Notes: generated from the letters alone by a model not told the origin. A stretch of 64,000 bases of DNA from Leifsonia shinshuensis (GCF_013410375.1 NZ_JACCFL010000001.1:1736001-1800000), one strand, 5' to 3'; counted from the stretch's first letter, positions 53,808 through 62,380 are shown. Translations and numbers: made by a program.

Positions 53808-55214
53808 GTGCCCAAAATCCTGATCGTCGGCGGAGGCTACGCCGGTTTCTACACCGCGTGGAAGCTCGAGAAGCAGCTCCGCTCGGGCGAAGCCGAGGTC
53901 ACCATGGTCGACCCGCTGCCGTACATGACGTACCAGCCGTTCCTCCCCGAGGTGGCCGTGGGCTCCATCGAGCCGCGTCACGCGGTGGTCTCCCACCGCC
54001 GCCACCTCAAGACCACGAACATCGTCAGCGGCAAGGTCACCTACATCGACCACGCCAGCAAGACCGCGACGATCGCGCCGGCGGCGGGCGAGCCGTACGA
54101 GTTCGAGTACGACATCGTGGTGGTCACCGCGGGCGCCGTGTCGCGCACGTTCCCGATCCCGGGCATCGCGGACCAGGCCGTCGGCCTCAAGACGATCGAA
54201 GAGGCCGTCTACATCCGCGACCGGATGCTCACCAACTTCGACAAGGCGTCGACCCTCCCGGCCGGCCCGGAGCGCGACCGCCTGCTGACCGTCACGGTCG
54301 TCGGCGGCGGCTTCGCCGGCATCGAGATCTTCGCCGAGCTGCGCTCGTTCGCCAGCGCCCTGCTCAAGAAGTACCCGGAGCTGTCGTTCGAGGACACGCA
54401 CTTCCACCTGATCGAGGCGATGGGCCGGATCATGCCGGAGGTGTCGCTCCCGACCAGCCACTGGGTCATCAAGAACCTCGCGGAGCGCGGCGCCGAGATC
54501 CACCTGGAGACCCAGCTCAGCAGCGCCGTCGACGGCCGCATCGAGCTCTCCACCGGTGAGAGCTTCGAGTCCGACCTCATCGTCTGGACCGCCGGCGTCA
54601 TGGCGAACCCGACCGTGGTCCGCCACACCGACCTCCCGATCGAGGAGCGCGGCCGCCTGCGCGTCCGCGCCGACCTGCGCGTCGGCACCGACGAGGAGAT
54701 CGTCGAGGGCGCCTGGGGCGCCGGCGACGTCTCGGCCGTCCCCGACCTGACCGGCGCCGGCGTCGGCGGCTACTGCGTGCCGAACGCCCAGCACGCCGTT
54801 CGCCAGGGCAAGCTGCTCGCGAAGAACATCATCGCCGACCTGCGCGGCGAGCTGCCGCGCCAGTACTACCACAAGAGCCTCGGCGCCGTCGCCGGCCTCG
54901 GCCTCGGCATCGGCGTGCTGCAGTCCGGCAAGATCGCCGTCAAGGGCGTCCTCGGCTGGTTCGCCCACCGCGGCTACCACGGCCTGGCGATGCCGAGCTG
55001 GGAGCGCAAGTGGCGCGTGCTGTGGGGCTGGTGGAACAACTTCTGGCTCGGCCGCGACATCGTGTCGCTGGAGGCCGTCCAGGCCCCGCGCGCCGCGTTC
55101 GAGGAGTTCGCCGCCCGCCCGAAGCCGGCCGTCGAGGCCGCCCCGGCGGAGGAGCCCAAGAAGCCCGTCCGTGCGAAGGCCGCGAAGGAGCCCGCGGAGG
55201 TCACGGCCAAGTAG
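53808..55214 (+). CDS. ndh: Type II NADH dehydrogenase (NDH-2)
   Basis: This 468-residue FAD protein passes electrons from NADH to the quinone pool without proton pumping, on the inner face of the membrane. The FAD site KILIVGGGYAGFYTAWKLEK, the NADH site VTVVGGGFAGIEIFAELR, and WTAGVMANP and WGAGDVSAVPDLT are clear. The C-terminal membrane-binding region includes WRVLWGWWNNFWLGRDIVS, and a Lys/Ala/Pro-rich tail follows. GTG 53808 has GAGGAGA upstream. A strong hairpin ends the gene. Confidence 0.95.
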   Translation: MPKILIVGGGYAGFYTAWKLEKQLRSGEAEVTMVDPLPYMTYQPFLPEVAVGSIEPRHAVVSHRRHLKTTNIVSGKVTYIDHASKTATIAPAAGEPYEFEYDIVVVTAGAVSRTFPIPGIADQAVGLKTIEEAVYIRDRMLTNFDKASTLPAGPERDRLLTVTVVGGGFAGIEIFAELRSFASALLKKYPELSFEDTHFHLIEAMGRIMPEVSLPTSHWVIKNLAERGAEIHLETQLSSAVDGRIELSTGESFESDLIVWTAGVMANPTVVRHTDLPIEERGRLRVRADLRVGTDEEIVEGAWGAGDVSAVPDLTGAGVGGYCVPNAQHAVRQGKLLAKNIIADLRGELPRQYYHKSLGAVAGLGLGIGVLQSGKIAVKGVLGWFAHRGYHGLAMPSWERKWRVLWGWWNNFWLGRDIVSLEAVQAPRAAFEEFAARPKPAVEAAPAEEPKKPVRAKAAKEPAEVTAK

Positions 55215-55228
55215 CCGTCGCCGTGCGA

Positions 55229-55271
55229 GAAGGCCCGGTCCCCGAGAGGGGGCCGGGCCTTCCGCGTTTCT
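55229..55271. terminator. Strong hairpin between convergent ndh and YigZ-family gene
   Basis: GAAGGCCCGG plus CCCC (55229-55243) pairs with GGGG plus CCGGGCCTTC (to 55262) around GAGA. On the + strand it is followed by CGCGTTTCTG. It ends two bases before the stop of the leftward gene, so it may serve both. Confidence 0.85.
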
Positions 55272-55272
55272 G

Positions 55273-55857
55273 TCAGTCGGCGATCCGCACCCGGCCGTTG
55301 CTGAGGTCGGCGAGCGCGATCGCCGTCGCGTCTCTTGCCATGGCGGGCACCCGGAGGAGCAGCAGCACGGCCTCCCCGTATTCGGCCTCCGGCTCGGCGT
55401 AGCCCTCCGCCTCCGCCCAGCGGCGGACCCGCTCCGCGTCGGCGTAGTCGGCCTCCACGCGCAGGACGGTCTCCGGGATGCGCTCCACCTTCTCCGCCCC
55501 GGCCACCGCCAGAGCCACCGCGTCGGTGTACGCGCGCACCAGCCCGCCCGCGCCGAGCTTCACGCCGCCGAAGTAGCGGACCACCGCCCCGAGCACCCCG
55601 TCCAGGTCGTGGTGCCGCAGCACCTCCAGGATCGGGCGCCCGGCCGTCCCGGACGGCTCCCCGTCGTCCGACATTCCGGAGTGGCCGCCCGCGAGCAGCG
55701 CCCAGCAGACGTGCGCGGCCGCCGGATGCTCCGCGCGCAGCCGCGCCACCTCGGCCAGCGCCGCCTCCCGGTCTTCGACCGGGGTGACGAGCGCGAGGAA
55801 GCGACTGCGCCGGACCTCCAGCTCGGCGGTGGCGGGGGAGGCGAGGGTGTGGGTCAT
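55273..55857 (-). CDS. YigZ/IMPACT family protein
   Basis: This 194-residue protein has the IMPACT/YigZ N-terminal domain: VRRSRFLALVTPVEDREAALAEVARL, HVCWALLAG, DDGEPSGTAGRPILEVL and VVRYFGGVKLGAGGLVRAY. A smaller ferredoxin-like C-terminal domain of the DUF1949 type follows. Members bind nucleic acids or ribosome-linked factors; the exact role is not settled. ATG 55857 starts directly before the domain; the upstream frame is not coding. Confidence 0.92.
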   Translation of the reverse strand: MTHTLASPATAELEVRRSRFLALVTPVEDREAALAEVARLRAEHPAAAHVCWALLAGGHSGMSDDGEPSGTAGRPILEVLRHHDLDGVLGAVVRYFGGVKLGAGGLVRAYTDAVALAVAGAEKVERIPETVLRVEADYADAERVRRWAEAEGYAEPEAEYGEAVLLLLRVPAMARDATAIALADLSNGRVRIAD

Positions 55858-56031
55858 GGGGTGGCTCGGGAGTGGCTGACGGATGGAGGTCGTGGACCAG
55901 GATATGGCGGGGAGCAGCCGGGCGGCGCACAGCCGCGTCGGGCAGGGGGTCGAGTCCCGCCCACCGGAGGTCCACCCGCGCTCCACCCGCGGGAGGAGCC
56001 GCTTCGTGCCCGGCCTGCGTAGACAGGAGGG

Positions 56032-57246
56032 GTGACCCCGAATCCTCGCTCCCCTCGTTCATCGCACCCCGTCCTCCGCGCCGCCGGCGGGGTGGTCCTC
56101 GCGCTCTGCGGCGTGCTGCTGCTCCTGCGCGGCGTCATCGGCTTCGGGCCCGACGCTCCGCAGGGGACCGGCCCGCACCTTCTCGCTGTCGCGCTGATGG
56201 TCGTCGGCGCCGCCGCGATCCTCGGCGCGGTCCTCCTCGGCCGCACGGCCCGGGCGGCGATGGTCGCGGTCGTCGTCTCCCTCGGGGTGCTCACGGTCGG
56301 GCTCGGTGCGGGCGTCGCAACCGCCCTTGCACCGTGCTCCTTCCCGGCGGCGTCCCGGAGCGGACTGACCACCGACGACACACAGGCGACCGGCAGTGCG
56401 CCGGCGCCGTCGGGCGTGTTCCGGGCGACCGACGGCACCCGCCTCGCCTACTACGCCTTCGTCCCGGCGCACCCCGTCGCGAGCCTGGTGTTCTCCCACG
56501 GCTCGGGCGCGAACAGCGCCGCAGGCTATCTCCCGCTCGCGCGCGAACTGGACCGGGAGTACGGGATTGCGACGTACCTGGTGGACCTCCGCGGTCACGG
56601 CGCATCCGGCGGCCCGCGCGGCGATACCCCGAGCGTGGCCCAGCTGCAGCGGGACGAGCAGACCGCCGTCGACGGCGTCCGACGCGCGCTGCCCGGCCTC
56701 CCCGTATTCGTGGGCGGCCATTCGGCCGGCGCCGGCGTCGTGCTGAACTCGGTCCCGCGGATCGCGCGCGAGGTCGCCGGCTACGTCTTCGTCGCGCCCG
56801 ACTTCGGTCTGCACTCCGGAACCGAACTCGCCACGGACGCGTCGAACTTCGCGACGGTGTGCCAGCGCCCGCTCGTCGCCGCGACCGTCACGGACGGCCT
56901 CCTGGATGCGCACGCCCCGGCCGTCGGCTTCGCCTACACCGCGGCCCAGATCACCGACGCGCACCTCGTCGACCGCTACACCGCCGACATGGCGATCGGG
57001 CAGAACCCCGCCGACGCGGCCGGGACGCTCGCCGCCATCCGCCGGCCGGTCGGCGTCTGGGTGGGAGCGGACGACGAGGTGTTCGCCGCGGCACGCGTGG
57101 TCGCCTACGCCGGGCACGCTCCCTACGTGACGACGGAGATCGTCCCGGGGGCGACGCACCTGGGCGTCCTGGACACGGTCGCGTCGGACATCGGTCCGTG
57201 GGTCGATCGGGTCGCCCAGACCGGCAACGCGTCCGGTACGCGTTGA
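56032..57246 (+). CDS. Membrane-anchored alpha/beta hydrolase (lysophospholipase-like)
   Basis: This 404-residue protein has three N-terminal membrane helices (residues about 15-95) and a C-terminal alpha/beta-hydrolase. The hydrolase shows LVFSHGSGANSAAGYLPLARELD, YLVDLRGHGASGG, the nucleophile elbow VGGHSAGAGVVLNSV and a late GATHLGVLD with the catalytic His. It resembles monoacylglycerol or lysophospholipase-type enzymes; the substrate is unknown. TAGACA (56020-56025) lies six bases before the GTG start, so the transcript may be leaderless. It is the last host gene before the inserted element. Confidence 0.85.
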   Translation: MTPNPRSPRSSHPVLRAAGGVVLALCGVLLLLRGVIGFGPDAPQGTGPHLLAVALMVVGAAAILGAVLLGRTARAAMVAVVVSLGVLTVGLGAGVATALAPCSFPAASRSGLTTDDTQATGSAPAPSGVFRATDGTRLAYYAFVPAHPVASLVFSHGSGANSAAGYLPLARELDREYGIATYLVDLRGHGASGGPRGDTPSVAQLQRDEQTAVDGVRRALPGLPVFVGGHSAGAGVVLNSVPRIAREVAGYVFVAPDFGLHSGTELATDASNFATVCQRPLVAATVTDGLLDAHAPAVGFAYTAAQITDAHLVDRYTADMAIGQNPADAAGTLAAIRRPVGVWVGADDEVFAAARVVAYAGHAPYVTTEIVPGATHLGVLDTVASDIGPWVDRVAQTGNASGTR

Positions 57247-57272
57247 TGTCCATCCATCGACGGAAAGGCCAG

Positions 57273-57295
57273 TGCCCCCAGTGGGACTCGAACCC
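57273..57295 (-). other. Attachment-site remnant: 3' end of a tRNA gene
   Basis: Read leftward, this is GGGTTCGAGTCCCACTGGGGGCA, the T-loop, 3' T-stem, acceptor strand and discriminator of a tRNA. The 5' three quarters of a tRNA are missing to its right. Such 3' fragments are left when an element integrates into a tRNA gene. Phage-like genes start directly beyond it. The tRNA species cannot be named from the fragment. Confidence 0.75.
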
Positions 57296-57298
57296 GAA

Positions 57299-57439
57299 TG
57301 AAGCCCCTTGAAACGACTGAATCTGACGCGAATTCCGCATAATCACGCGGATTTTCAGGCGGTTACGATGCGTTTGGATTATCCAGTTGTGGGGGATTTG
57401 TGGGCGATTTGTGGGCGCTAGCGATGTCAGGATGCTTCC
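57299..57439. other. AT-richer attachment-region DNA with short direct repeats
   Basis: This stretch between the tRNA fragment and the excisionase-like gene is clearly lower in GC than the host DNA. GATTTGTGGG occurs twice 13 bases apart (in GGGGGATTTGTGGGCGATTTGTGGGCGC, about 57395-57418). Such repeats are typical of integrase arm or Xis sites. No gene is seen here. Confidence 0.45.
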
Positions 57440-57658
57440 ATGAGCGATTTGAGGCCCGCGCCGAGGCCGCTTGCGTACTCGATCGAGGATGCGGCGAGAG
57501 CGTCCGGCTATTCGATCTCAGTGCTCCAGCGGGCAATCGCAAGAGGTGAGCTCTCGAAGCGTTACGCGAACCGAAAGGGCGTCATCCTCGCCGACGAGCT
57601 CGATGAGTGGCTGCACTCACTGCCTACCGAACCGCCAGGTGGGGCGTCCGTCGAATGA
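57440..57658 (+). CDS. Excisionase-family / MerR-like helix-turn-helix protein
   Basis: This 72-residue protein has the compact winged-helix pattern of excisionases: LAYSIEDAARASGYSISVLQRAIARGELSKRYANRKGVILADELDEWLHSLP. The segment contains the two helices and the turn (R-A-G-S) that precedes a wing. Located 145 bp from the tRNA-fragment attachment site, it probably directs excision of the element. No integrase gene is seen nearby. It converges on the next small gene with no space between stops. Confidence 0.8.
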   Translation: MSDLRPAPRPLAYSIEDAARASGYSISVLQRAIARGELSKRYANRKGVILADELDEWLHSLPTEPPGGASVE

Positions 57659-57898
57659 CTAGTCGGAGAGTTCGACCACTCGAGCTGTGGTGTCGATCAT
57701 TTCGGCCCCTGCGTACTCCGGCTTCACCGCGATCTCCGCGTGCAGCTTCTGCCGGCCCTCGGGGGAGTTGAGCGCCGCGGAGATCTGCTCCGCACGCTCG
57801 CGATTGTCAACTGTGATGTACGTGACTTCGGCGTTAGACGTCAGGCTTGCGAGCGGTCCCACCAAGAGACTGTAAACGACTGCATATCTGGTTGCCAT
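57659..57898 (-). CDS. Hypothetical element protein
   Basis: This 79-residue protein is of unknown function. It begins ATRYAVVYSLLVGPLASLTSNAEVTYITVDNRERAEQISAALNS and ends EMIDTTARVVELSD. The alternation of strands and one helix suggests a small alpha/beta fold. It has no signal and only weak hydrophobicity. Its ATG at 57898 is preferred over one eight codons earlier. GC is lower than in host genes, consistent with the element. Confidence 0.6.
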   Translation of the reverse strand: MATRYAVVYSLLVGPLASLTSNAEVTYITVDNRERAEQISAALNSPEGRQKLHAEIAVKPEYAGAEMIDTTARVVELSD

Positions 57899-58033
57899 GC
57901 TTCGCACGCTAGCGCACACCATCTGCAGGAGGTCCCGAAGATGGTGCTCCGTGTGGAAAAAAAATGCCGGGGAGAGATCGCGTGGACTGGCGGGTCATCG
58001 GTCCTCAAAGGCCCTGAAGAATCGACAGGGCCA

Positions 58034-58063
58034 CCCCGGGCAGTCGTTGGATGCCGCCCGGGG
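58034..58063 (-). terminator. Hairpin after the minor tail protein gene
   Basis: CCCCGGGC (58034-58041) pairs with GCCCGGGG (58056-58063). Beyond it lies a second stem, GGCCCTG/CAGGGCC (about 58010-58032). Both are just past the leftward tail gene's stop at 58083, so they probably end the capsid-tail transcript. Confidence 0.55.
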
Positions 58064-58082
58064 TTCGTGTCGCTGTGTCAGG

Positions 58083-60128
58083 TCAGAAGGCGTAGATGCC
58101 GGGCTGGGCGACGTCTACGAGCGCTCCTGTGGCGTGTGCCGCTGGCGTGGTGCCGTTGGCGCCGCGGGTGATGGTGGCTGTCTGTGTGCTGCCGCTGAGC
58201 GCTGTGCAGGCGGTGACGGTGACCTGCTCGGAATCGACCTGGAGTGTGTAGGGCACCTGTACCGTCTCGAGGAACGTGAGCGGGCTCGCCGTGGCCACGA
58301 CCATGCTGGTCGCGCCGGCGGTGAGCGCGCTGGACAGGGTGAGGTCCGTGCCGGCTGAGAAGACGTCCGTGTCGAAGACCGCTGTGCTGGGCAGCACGGG
58401 TGCGAGGTACAGGGTGAAGACGTCGCCGCTCAGAGTGTTGTGGACTTCGGTCGCACCGAGGAACCAGCCGTCCCATTGAGTGAATCCGAGCGCGGCCGTG
58501 GGCAGGTTCGTCAGGCGCACCCGGTCGCCGAGGTTCAGGCCCAGTAGCTGCGCGAGCGTGACCGCGGAGGTGGTCGTGTTGATATCGACCTTGGAGACCT
58601 TCAGCGCGACGTTCTCGCCGCGCTGCAGGCGGTCTTGGGCGTATCCGAGCAGATCGGTCGGGTTGGCGAGGGTGACTGTTTCTGACGTCGCTGCGGCGCC
58701 CACGCGGGCGACTGCGGCGCGGTCGGTGGCGGCGGCGCTGTTGCTGGGTCCAGAGGCGGTGATAGTGGCGTAGAGGTTCGTGACGTCGCGGTCGATCTGG
58801 GGCAAGCCTTCGATGTCGGCTGCTGCGTCGAGGGTCAGCGTGACCGCGGTCGGTCGGGTGCGTGCCCGCATGTTGACGGTCGTGGTCGGCGCGAGCAGGG
58901 TCCCGGTCGTGGCGGCGTAGAGGTGGCCCTGCTCGGTGCGGACCGCGTCGCACATCAGCGACCAGGCTGTGACGTTGGATGCGGTGGGTGGTCCGATGGG
59001 TGCGGTAGAGATGTTCGGGTCGAGGGTGCCGATGGTCATGCCGGGCACCGTCTGCGCGAGCGCGCGAACCCGGTTCGCAGTTGTCGTCGGTGAGGCCGCG
59101 TATTCCTCATGGATCAGGACCGGGGAGTGCGAGAAGTGCGAGAACGACGGTGAGTAGCTCCCGGTGCCGTCTCCCGCGAAGAGGCGCACGTACTTGGGCT
59201 GTGCGAGCGCGTTGGTGAGCGTGCCCGCGACGGTGCCCGTGCTGGTGCCGGCGGCGACACCGTCGATGTAGAGCGTCGCGGTGAATGTCGTGCCGGCGTA
59301 GGTGGTCCCGAGCGCGAAGTAGTGGGTGAGCCCGTCGAAGGCCACCGTTGTGCCTCCGCTGGTCCATCCTGGCGCGCCGAACGAGACGCTCGATCCCTGG
59401 AAGCGCCAGAACCCGGCGTAGCTGCCGGAAGGCCCGGAGTCGATCTCGACGAATGATGCAGCGTTGGGCGTGTACCAGAGACCCCAGAACCCGAGGGAGC
59501 CGGCCGGGTAGTTGATGACGGGGAACGGGCCGGTTGCCTGCATCGCCGCTGCGGCTGCGGCGGTCGCCGGGAGTGCCATCTGAGTGTCGGTCGTAGCGGG
59601 GACGCCTGGCAGCCCGAACACGCCCGGGTTGCCGGGCGGCTGCGTCGTGAGGCTCGGGCCGCCGTTGCCGGACGTTTCGGCGGCCTGGCCGCTGCTGGCG
59701 GCGTCGTTCAGAGACCAGTACAGCCACGCATTCGTGCTGGCCATTGTGGCAGCGATATCGCCGACGAGCGTGCGGTTAGCGAAGTAGAAGATGTCGCCGC
59801 AGGTGATCGTCACGCGGCCCCATTCCGTCTCCGACGACGCGAAACCGATCGCGGACACCATCCCGCTCACGAGACGACCGCCGATCGACCAGCACACCGC
59901 AGTGCCCTCGGTCAGCGGCGACGCGTAGGGGGTGCTGAGGTTGCCCGGCGTGAAGCGACCGTCGTAGTTGTCGAGGATGAACGTCACCTGGCCCGGGTTC
60001 GGGTCGCGGAACTCCGACTGACGACCGTAGCTGTACGCGACGCCCTCAGGGCCGGTGCAGTACGCCGAGACGTCGACCAGAGCGCCGGCGGCGCCGACTC
60101 CGAGAGCGATCTGCTGCGTGGTACTCAT
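58083..60128 (-). CDS. Phage minor tail protein with concanavalin/LamG-like domain
   Basis: This 681-residue structural protein is phage-like. The N-terminal 130 residues (VDVSAYCTGPEGVAYSYGRQSEFRDPNPGQVTFILDNYDGRFTPGN) match baseplate or minor-tail proteins of actinophages. Residues about 185-340 form a jelly-roll lectin-like domain (WFWGLWYTPN-like LGFWGLWYTPNAASFVEID, then YFALGTTYAGTTFTATLYIDGV). The C-terminal half is beta-rich (RVRLTNLP, FLGATEVHNTLSGDVFTLYLAPV). It is probably for host recognition. AGGAG precedes the ATG. It is the last gene of the leftward operon. Confidence 0.82.
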   Translation of the reverse strand: MSTTQQIALGVGAAGALVDVSAYCTGPEGVAYSYGRQSEFRDPNPGQVTFILDNYDGRFTPGNLSTPYASPLTEGTAVCWSIGGRLVSGMVSAIGFASSETEWGRVTITCGDIFYFANRTLVGDIAATMASTNAWLYWSLNDAASSGQAAETSGNGGPSLTTQPPGNPGVFGLPGVPATTDTQMALPATAAAAAAMQATGPFPVINYPAGSLGFWGLWYTPNAASFVEIDSGPSGSYAGFWRFQGSSVSFGAPGWTSGGTTVAFDGLTHYFALGTTYAGTTFTATLYIDGVAAGTSTGTVAGTLTNALAQPKYVRLFAGDGTGSYSPSFSHFSHSPVLIHEEYAASPTTTANRVRALAQTVPGMTIGTLDPNISTAPIGPPTASNVTAWSLMCDAVRTEQGHLYAATTGTLLAPTTTVNMRARTRPTAVTLTLDAAADIEGLPQIDRDVTNLYATITASGPSNSAAATDRAAVARVGAAATSETVTLANPTDLLGYAQDRLQRGENVALKVSKVDINTTTSAVTLAQLLGLNLGDRVRLTNLPTAALGFTQWDGWFLGATEVHNTLSGDVFTLYLAPVLPSTAVFDTDVFSAGTDLTLSSALTAGATSMVVATASPLTFLETVQVPYTLQVDSEQVTVTACTALSGSTQTATITRGANGTTPAAHATGALVDVAQPGIYAF

Positions 60129-60342
60129 TCGTGGACTCCTAGCGTGACAAGCGGGACAATGCGTGACCGGTCAAAAGCCCCGGAAACTCGCGGAAGTGAG
60201 GGGGTTAGCGTGACAAATGTCCCGTGACTTCAAAACCGGACTGTGCGATTTCGTCGGCTGGCGGGTCATCTGGCTCGGAACCTTTCAGAGATTTCGACGG
60301 CCCACCGGGGGTGTGCTGTCGGGGTGTGGGGCGGTCGTTGTT

Positions 60343-60383
60343 GCCGCGCCCCGTCCGGAGGAGAGGACGGGACGGGGCGCGGC
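60343..60383. terminator. 13-bp perfect hairpin in the capsid-tail gap
   Basis: GCCGCGCCCCGTC (60343-60355) pairs perfectly with GACGGGGCGCGGC (60371-60383) around a 15-base loop. With the hairpin at 60475-60507 it makes a tandem terminator-like arrangement after the capsid gene. Confidence 0.5.
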
Positions 60384-60474
60384 TTGGTGTGCGCAGGCGG
60401 TGTCTCTGCTCGCTGAAAGGGACGAGCTCTTCCGCCTTCGGTCGGGTACCAGCCGGTGCCGTTGACGCACTGGC

Positions 60475-60507
60475 CCGCAGGGTGTCGATCTGGCCGACAC
60501 CCTGCGG
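60475..60507 (-). terminator. Terminator hairpin of the capsid gene
   Basis: CCGCAGGGTGTCG (60475-60487) and CGACACCCTGCGG (60495-60507) form a perfect 13-bp stem with a seven-base loop, eight bases past the capsid stop. There is no T-run. Confidence 0.65.
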
Positions 60508-60514
60508 CCGTGGG

Positions 60515-61900
60515 TTAGAAGGTCGGTGCGACCAGGCCGGTGCCGGTGATGGTCACGATCGACTGCGGGAGGCGGTGTGCCAGCGCCATGTAGTTGTAGA
60601 CGCGGGCGAACAGGCTGAGCTGGTTCGCGTAGGTCTGCTGGAACACCTCCGCGCGGATGGTGCCCTCGTACAGCCACGAGTCGTCGGCCTTCAGCACGAG
60701 GATGACATCCTGGTTCGTGCCGGTGCCAACGTTGATCGGGATGTTCGGGTCGACGATCACGGGCAGGCCGAACATCTTGCCGACGACGCCCTGCGCGTTG
60801 CCGTTGACCTGGATACCGGACGCGTTGAGCGGGCCGTTGGCGTCGGGCAGGATCACGGCGCGGTTCGACGCGTCGACCTGGACGGCTGCCCACGCCCAGC
60901 GCCGCGGGTGCATGATGATCGCGGACGCGGCGGCGAACCGGCTGGTCTGGACCGTCTGCACGGCCTTGCCGATCTGAGCGTAGATCTTCCCGGCGCCCAT
61001 GAACGCGGGGCTCGCGTCGGTGTAGGTCTGCACGGTGCCGGCGGCTGTGATGAGGCCGGTGGGCTGTCCGCCGGTGCCGGTGCCGTTGAGGACGAGAGAT
61101 CCGACCTGGCGGGCGTAGTCGGCCATGAGGTCCTGGAGGATCACCTTGTCCATGTGTCCGGCGATCGGGGACTGGTCGAAGAGCTGCTGGGCGACGGTCT
61201 GGCCACCTGCGATCGTGATGACCGACGCGGCAACGGTCCCGGTCGTGATGTCGGTCTGCTGGATGCCGGTGTTCTGTGTGGCCTGGATCGCGGCCGCGGT
61301 TCCGGTGACGACCTTGGGCACGTTGATGACGTCGGTGCCGGCGGGCAGATCGAGGTTGGTCAGAGCGTCCGCGGTGGCGCGTGCTGGGCGCAGCGCTTCG
61401 ATGTAGTTGTCGACCAGCCACAGCGGCGGCACGAATTCGCCGCCGGTTCCGTTGGACGTGGAGATCGCGCGGATCTCGTTCGCCTTGGAATCGCTGAGGT
61501 CGCGGATGCCGTCGCTGAACTCGCTGCGGTGGCGGTCGAGGCGCTCACGGGCGCCGGAGTCGCCCCGGCTGGCCTCGAGCATGTCGCGGAAGTACGAGTG
61601 CCGCGACTCCGGGTTGTACGTTCCGCCGACCGTCGAGGTGCGTCCCGGCGTGCCGGCCAGTCCGAGCCTGCGGAACTCACGACCGAGGCGTTCGCGGGTG
61701 GCGTCCTCGACCTCCAGGTCGCGGATCTTCGCATCGATGCTTCGGATGTCGCTCTTGTGCTCTTCGATCTTGGCGTTCTCGCCGGTGGAGATCGAACGCT
61801 TGAAGGTTTCGGCCCTGGTGACGATCGTGTCGATCTCACCGAGGGCTTTGTCGCGGGCCTCGTTGAGGATGTCGAGGCGGGAACGGGTGTCGAGTTCCAT
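60515..61900 (-). CDS. HK97-type major capsid protein
   Basis: This 461-residue protein has an N-terminal coiled-coil delta region of about 110 residues (RLDILNEARDKALGEIDTIVTRAETFKRSI, then IEEHKSDIRSIDAKIRDLE). The HK97 capsid fold follows: GTGGEFVPPLWLVDNYIEAL, VILQDLMADYARQVGSLVLNGTGTGGQPTG, RFAAASAIIMHPRRWAWAA and FGLPVIVDPNIP. The delta region is normally removed by a prohead protease, and no protease gene is seen beside it. GGGAG precedes the ATG. A hairpin separates it from the tail gene. Confidence 0.9.
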   Translation of the reverse strand: MELDTRSRLDILNEARDKALGEIDTIVTRAETFKRSISTGENAKIEEHKSDIRSIDAKIRDLEVEDATRERLGREFRRLGLAGTPGRTSTVGGTYNPESRHSYFRDMLEASRGDSGARERLDRHRSEFSDGIRDLSDSKANEIRAISTSNGTGGEFVPPLWLVDNYIEALRPARATADALTNLDLPAGTDVINVPKVVTGTAAAIQATQNTGIQQTDITTGTVAASVITIAGGQTVAQQLFDQSPIAGHMDKVILQDLMADYARQVGSLVLNGTGTGGQPTGLITAAGTVQTYTDASPAFMGAGKIYAQIGKAVQTVQTSRFAAASAIIMHPRRWAWAAVQVDASNRAVILPDANGPLNASGIQVNGNAQGVVGKMFGLPVIVDPNIPINVGTGTNQDVILVLKADDSWLYEGTIRAEVFQQTYANQLSLFARVYNYMALAHRLPQSIVTITGTGLVAPTF

Positions 61901-61964
61901 GGGTTCACTCCCTGGGGATTCAGCCGGTCAGACACCGGCGCGTGGATGAGAGGTAATCGGCGAG

Positions 61965-62366
61965 CTACATGCCGTCCGGCTGCTCGTCGTACCCGGTGAC
62001 CGAATCCACGGAATCTCGGGGTGAAAGCCTGGTCTGTTGCGGTGCCCCTCCAGGCTCTTGCCACTCTTGTCCAGCTACGACGACGGTAGCACCGTCCACC
62101 GACAGGGGCGGCGCGGCCGGCGGCGTGCCGTACACGAATTCGGCGCGGTGCAGCTCGTCCCGCCATGACCCGGTGAGCCACCAGTCGAGCATGTCGACGT
62201 GCTGCTGGATGAGGTCGTTGCGTAGGTGCGGGGACAGGGCATTCATGTCCTCGACTGCGAGGCCACGGATGACGCCGTGAATCTGGAGCTCGCGAGCATT
62301 GGTCTGAACGATGGTGAGGATGCGGTCGAGGACGATTTCCGCGAGGACTGGGTTGTGTCCGAGCAT
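61965..62366 (-). CDS. Hypothetical phage-element protein upstream of the capsid gene
   Basis: This 133-residue protein has no recognised domain. The N-terminal half is helical (NPVLAEIVLDRILTIVQTNARELQIHGVIRGLAVEDMNALSPHLRNDLIQQHVDMLDWWLTG). The C-terminal half is Pro/Gln-rich and disordered. AAGGA precedes ATG 62366 at good spacing. The slot immediately before a capsid gene often holds a scaffold, protease or portal-related protein, but this sequence lacks such motifs, so I assign no function. Confidence 0.7.
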   Translation of the reverse strand: MLGHNPVLAEIVLDRILTIVQTNARELQIHGVIRGLAVEDMNALSPHLRNDLIQQHVDMLDWWLTGSWRDELHRAEFVYGTPPAAPPLSVDGATVVVAGQEWQEPGGAPQQTRLSPRDSVDSVTGYDEQPDGM

Positions 62367-62380
62367 GGGGTTCCTTCGGG

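Larger units (their letters stand above)
60129..60514. other. 386-bp gap between capsid and tail genes: two hairpins and a direct repeat
   Basis: No convincing gene is present; an 82-codon rightward frame has no protein character. The gap has a perfect 13-bp stem at 60343-60383 and another at 60475-60507. The direct repeat TAGCGTGACAA lies at 60140-60150 and 60206-60216, just upstream of the tail gene. Read leftward the repeat gives TTGTCACGCTA, which could serve as a promoter element for the tail gene. Confidence 0.55.

Noticed and set aside
57273..57345. Complete tRNA gene on the - strand
   Set aside because: Only the T-loop and 3' acceptor strand are present; no anticodon arm, D-arm or 5' acceptor strand pairs with them.
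60217..60465. 82-codon + strand frame in the capsid-tail gap
   Set aside because: It crosses a 13-bp hairpin, has no ribosome site and no protein-like composition.
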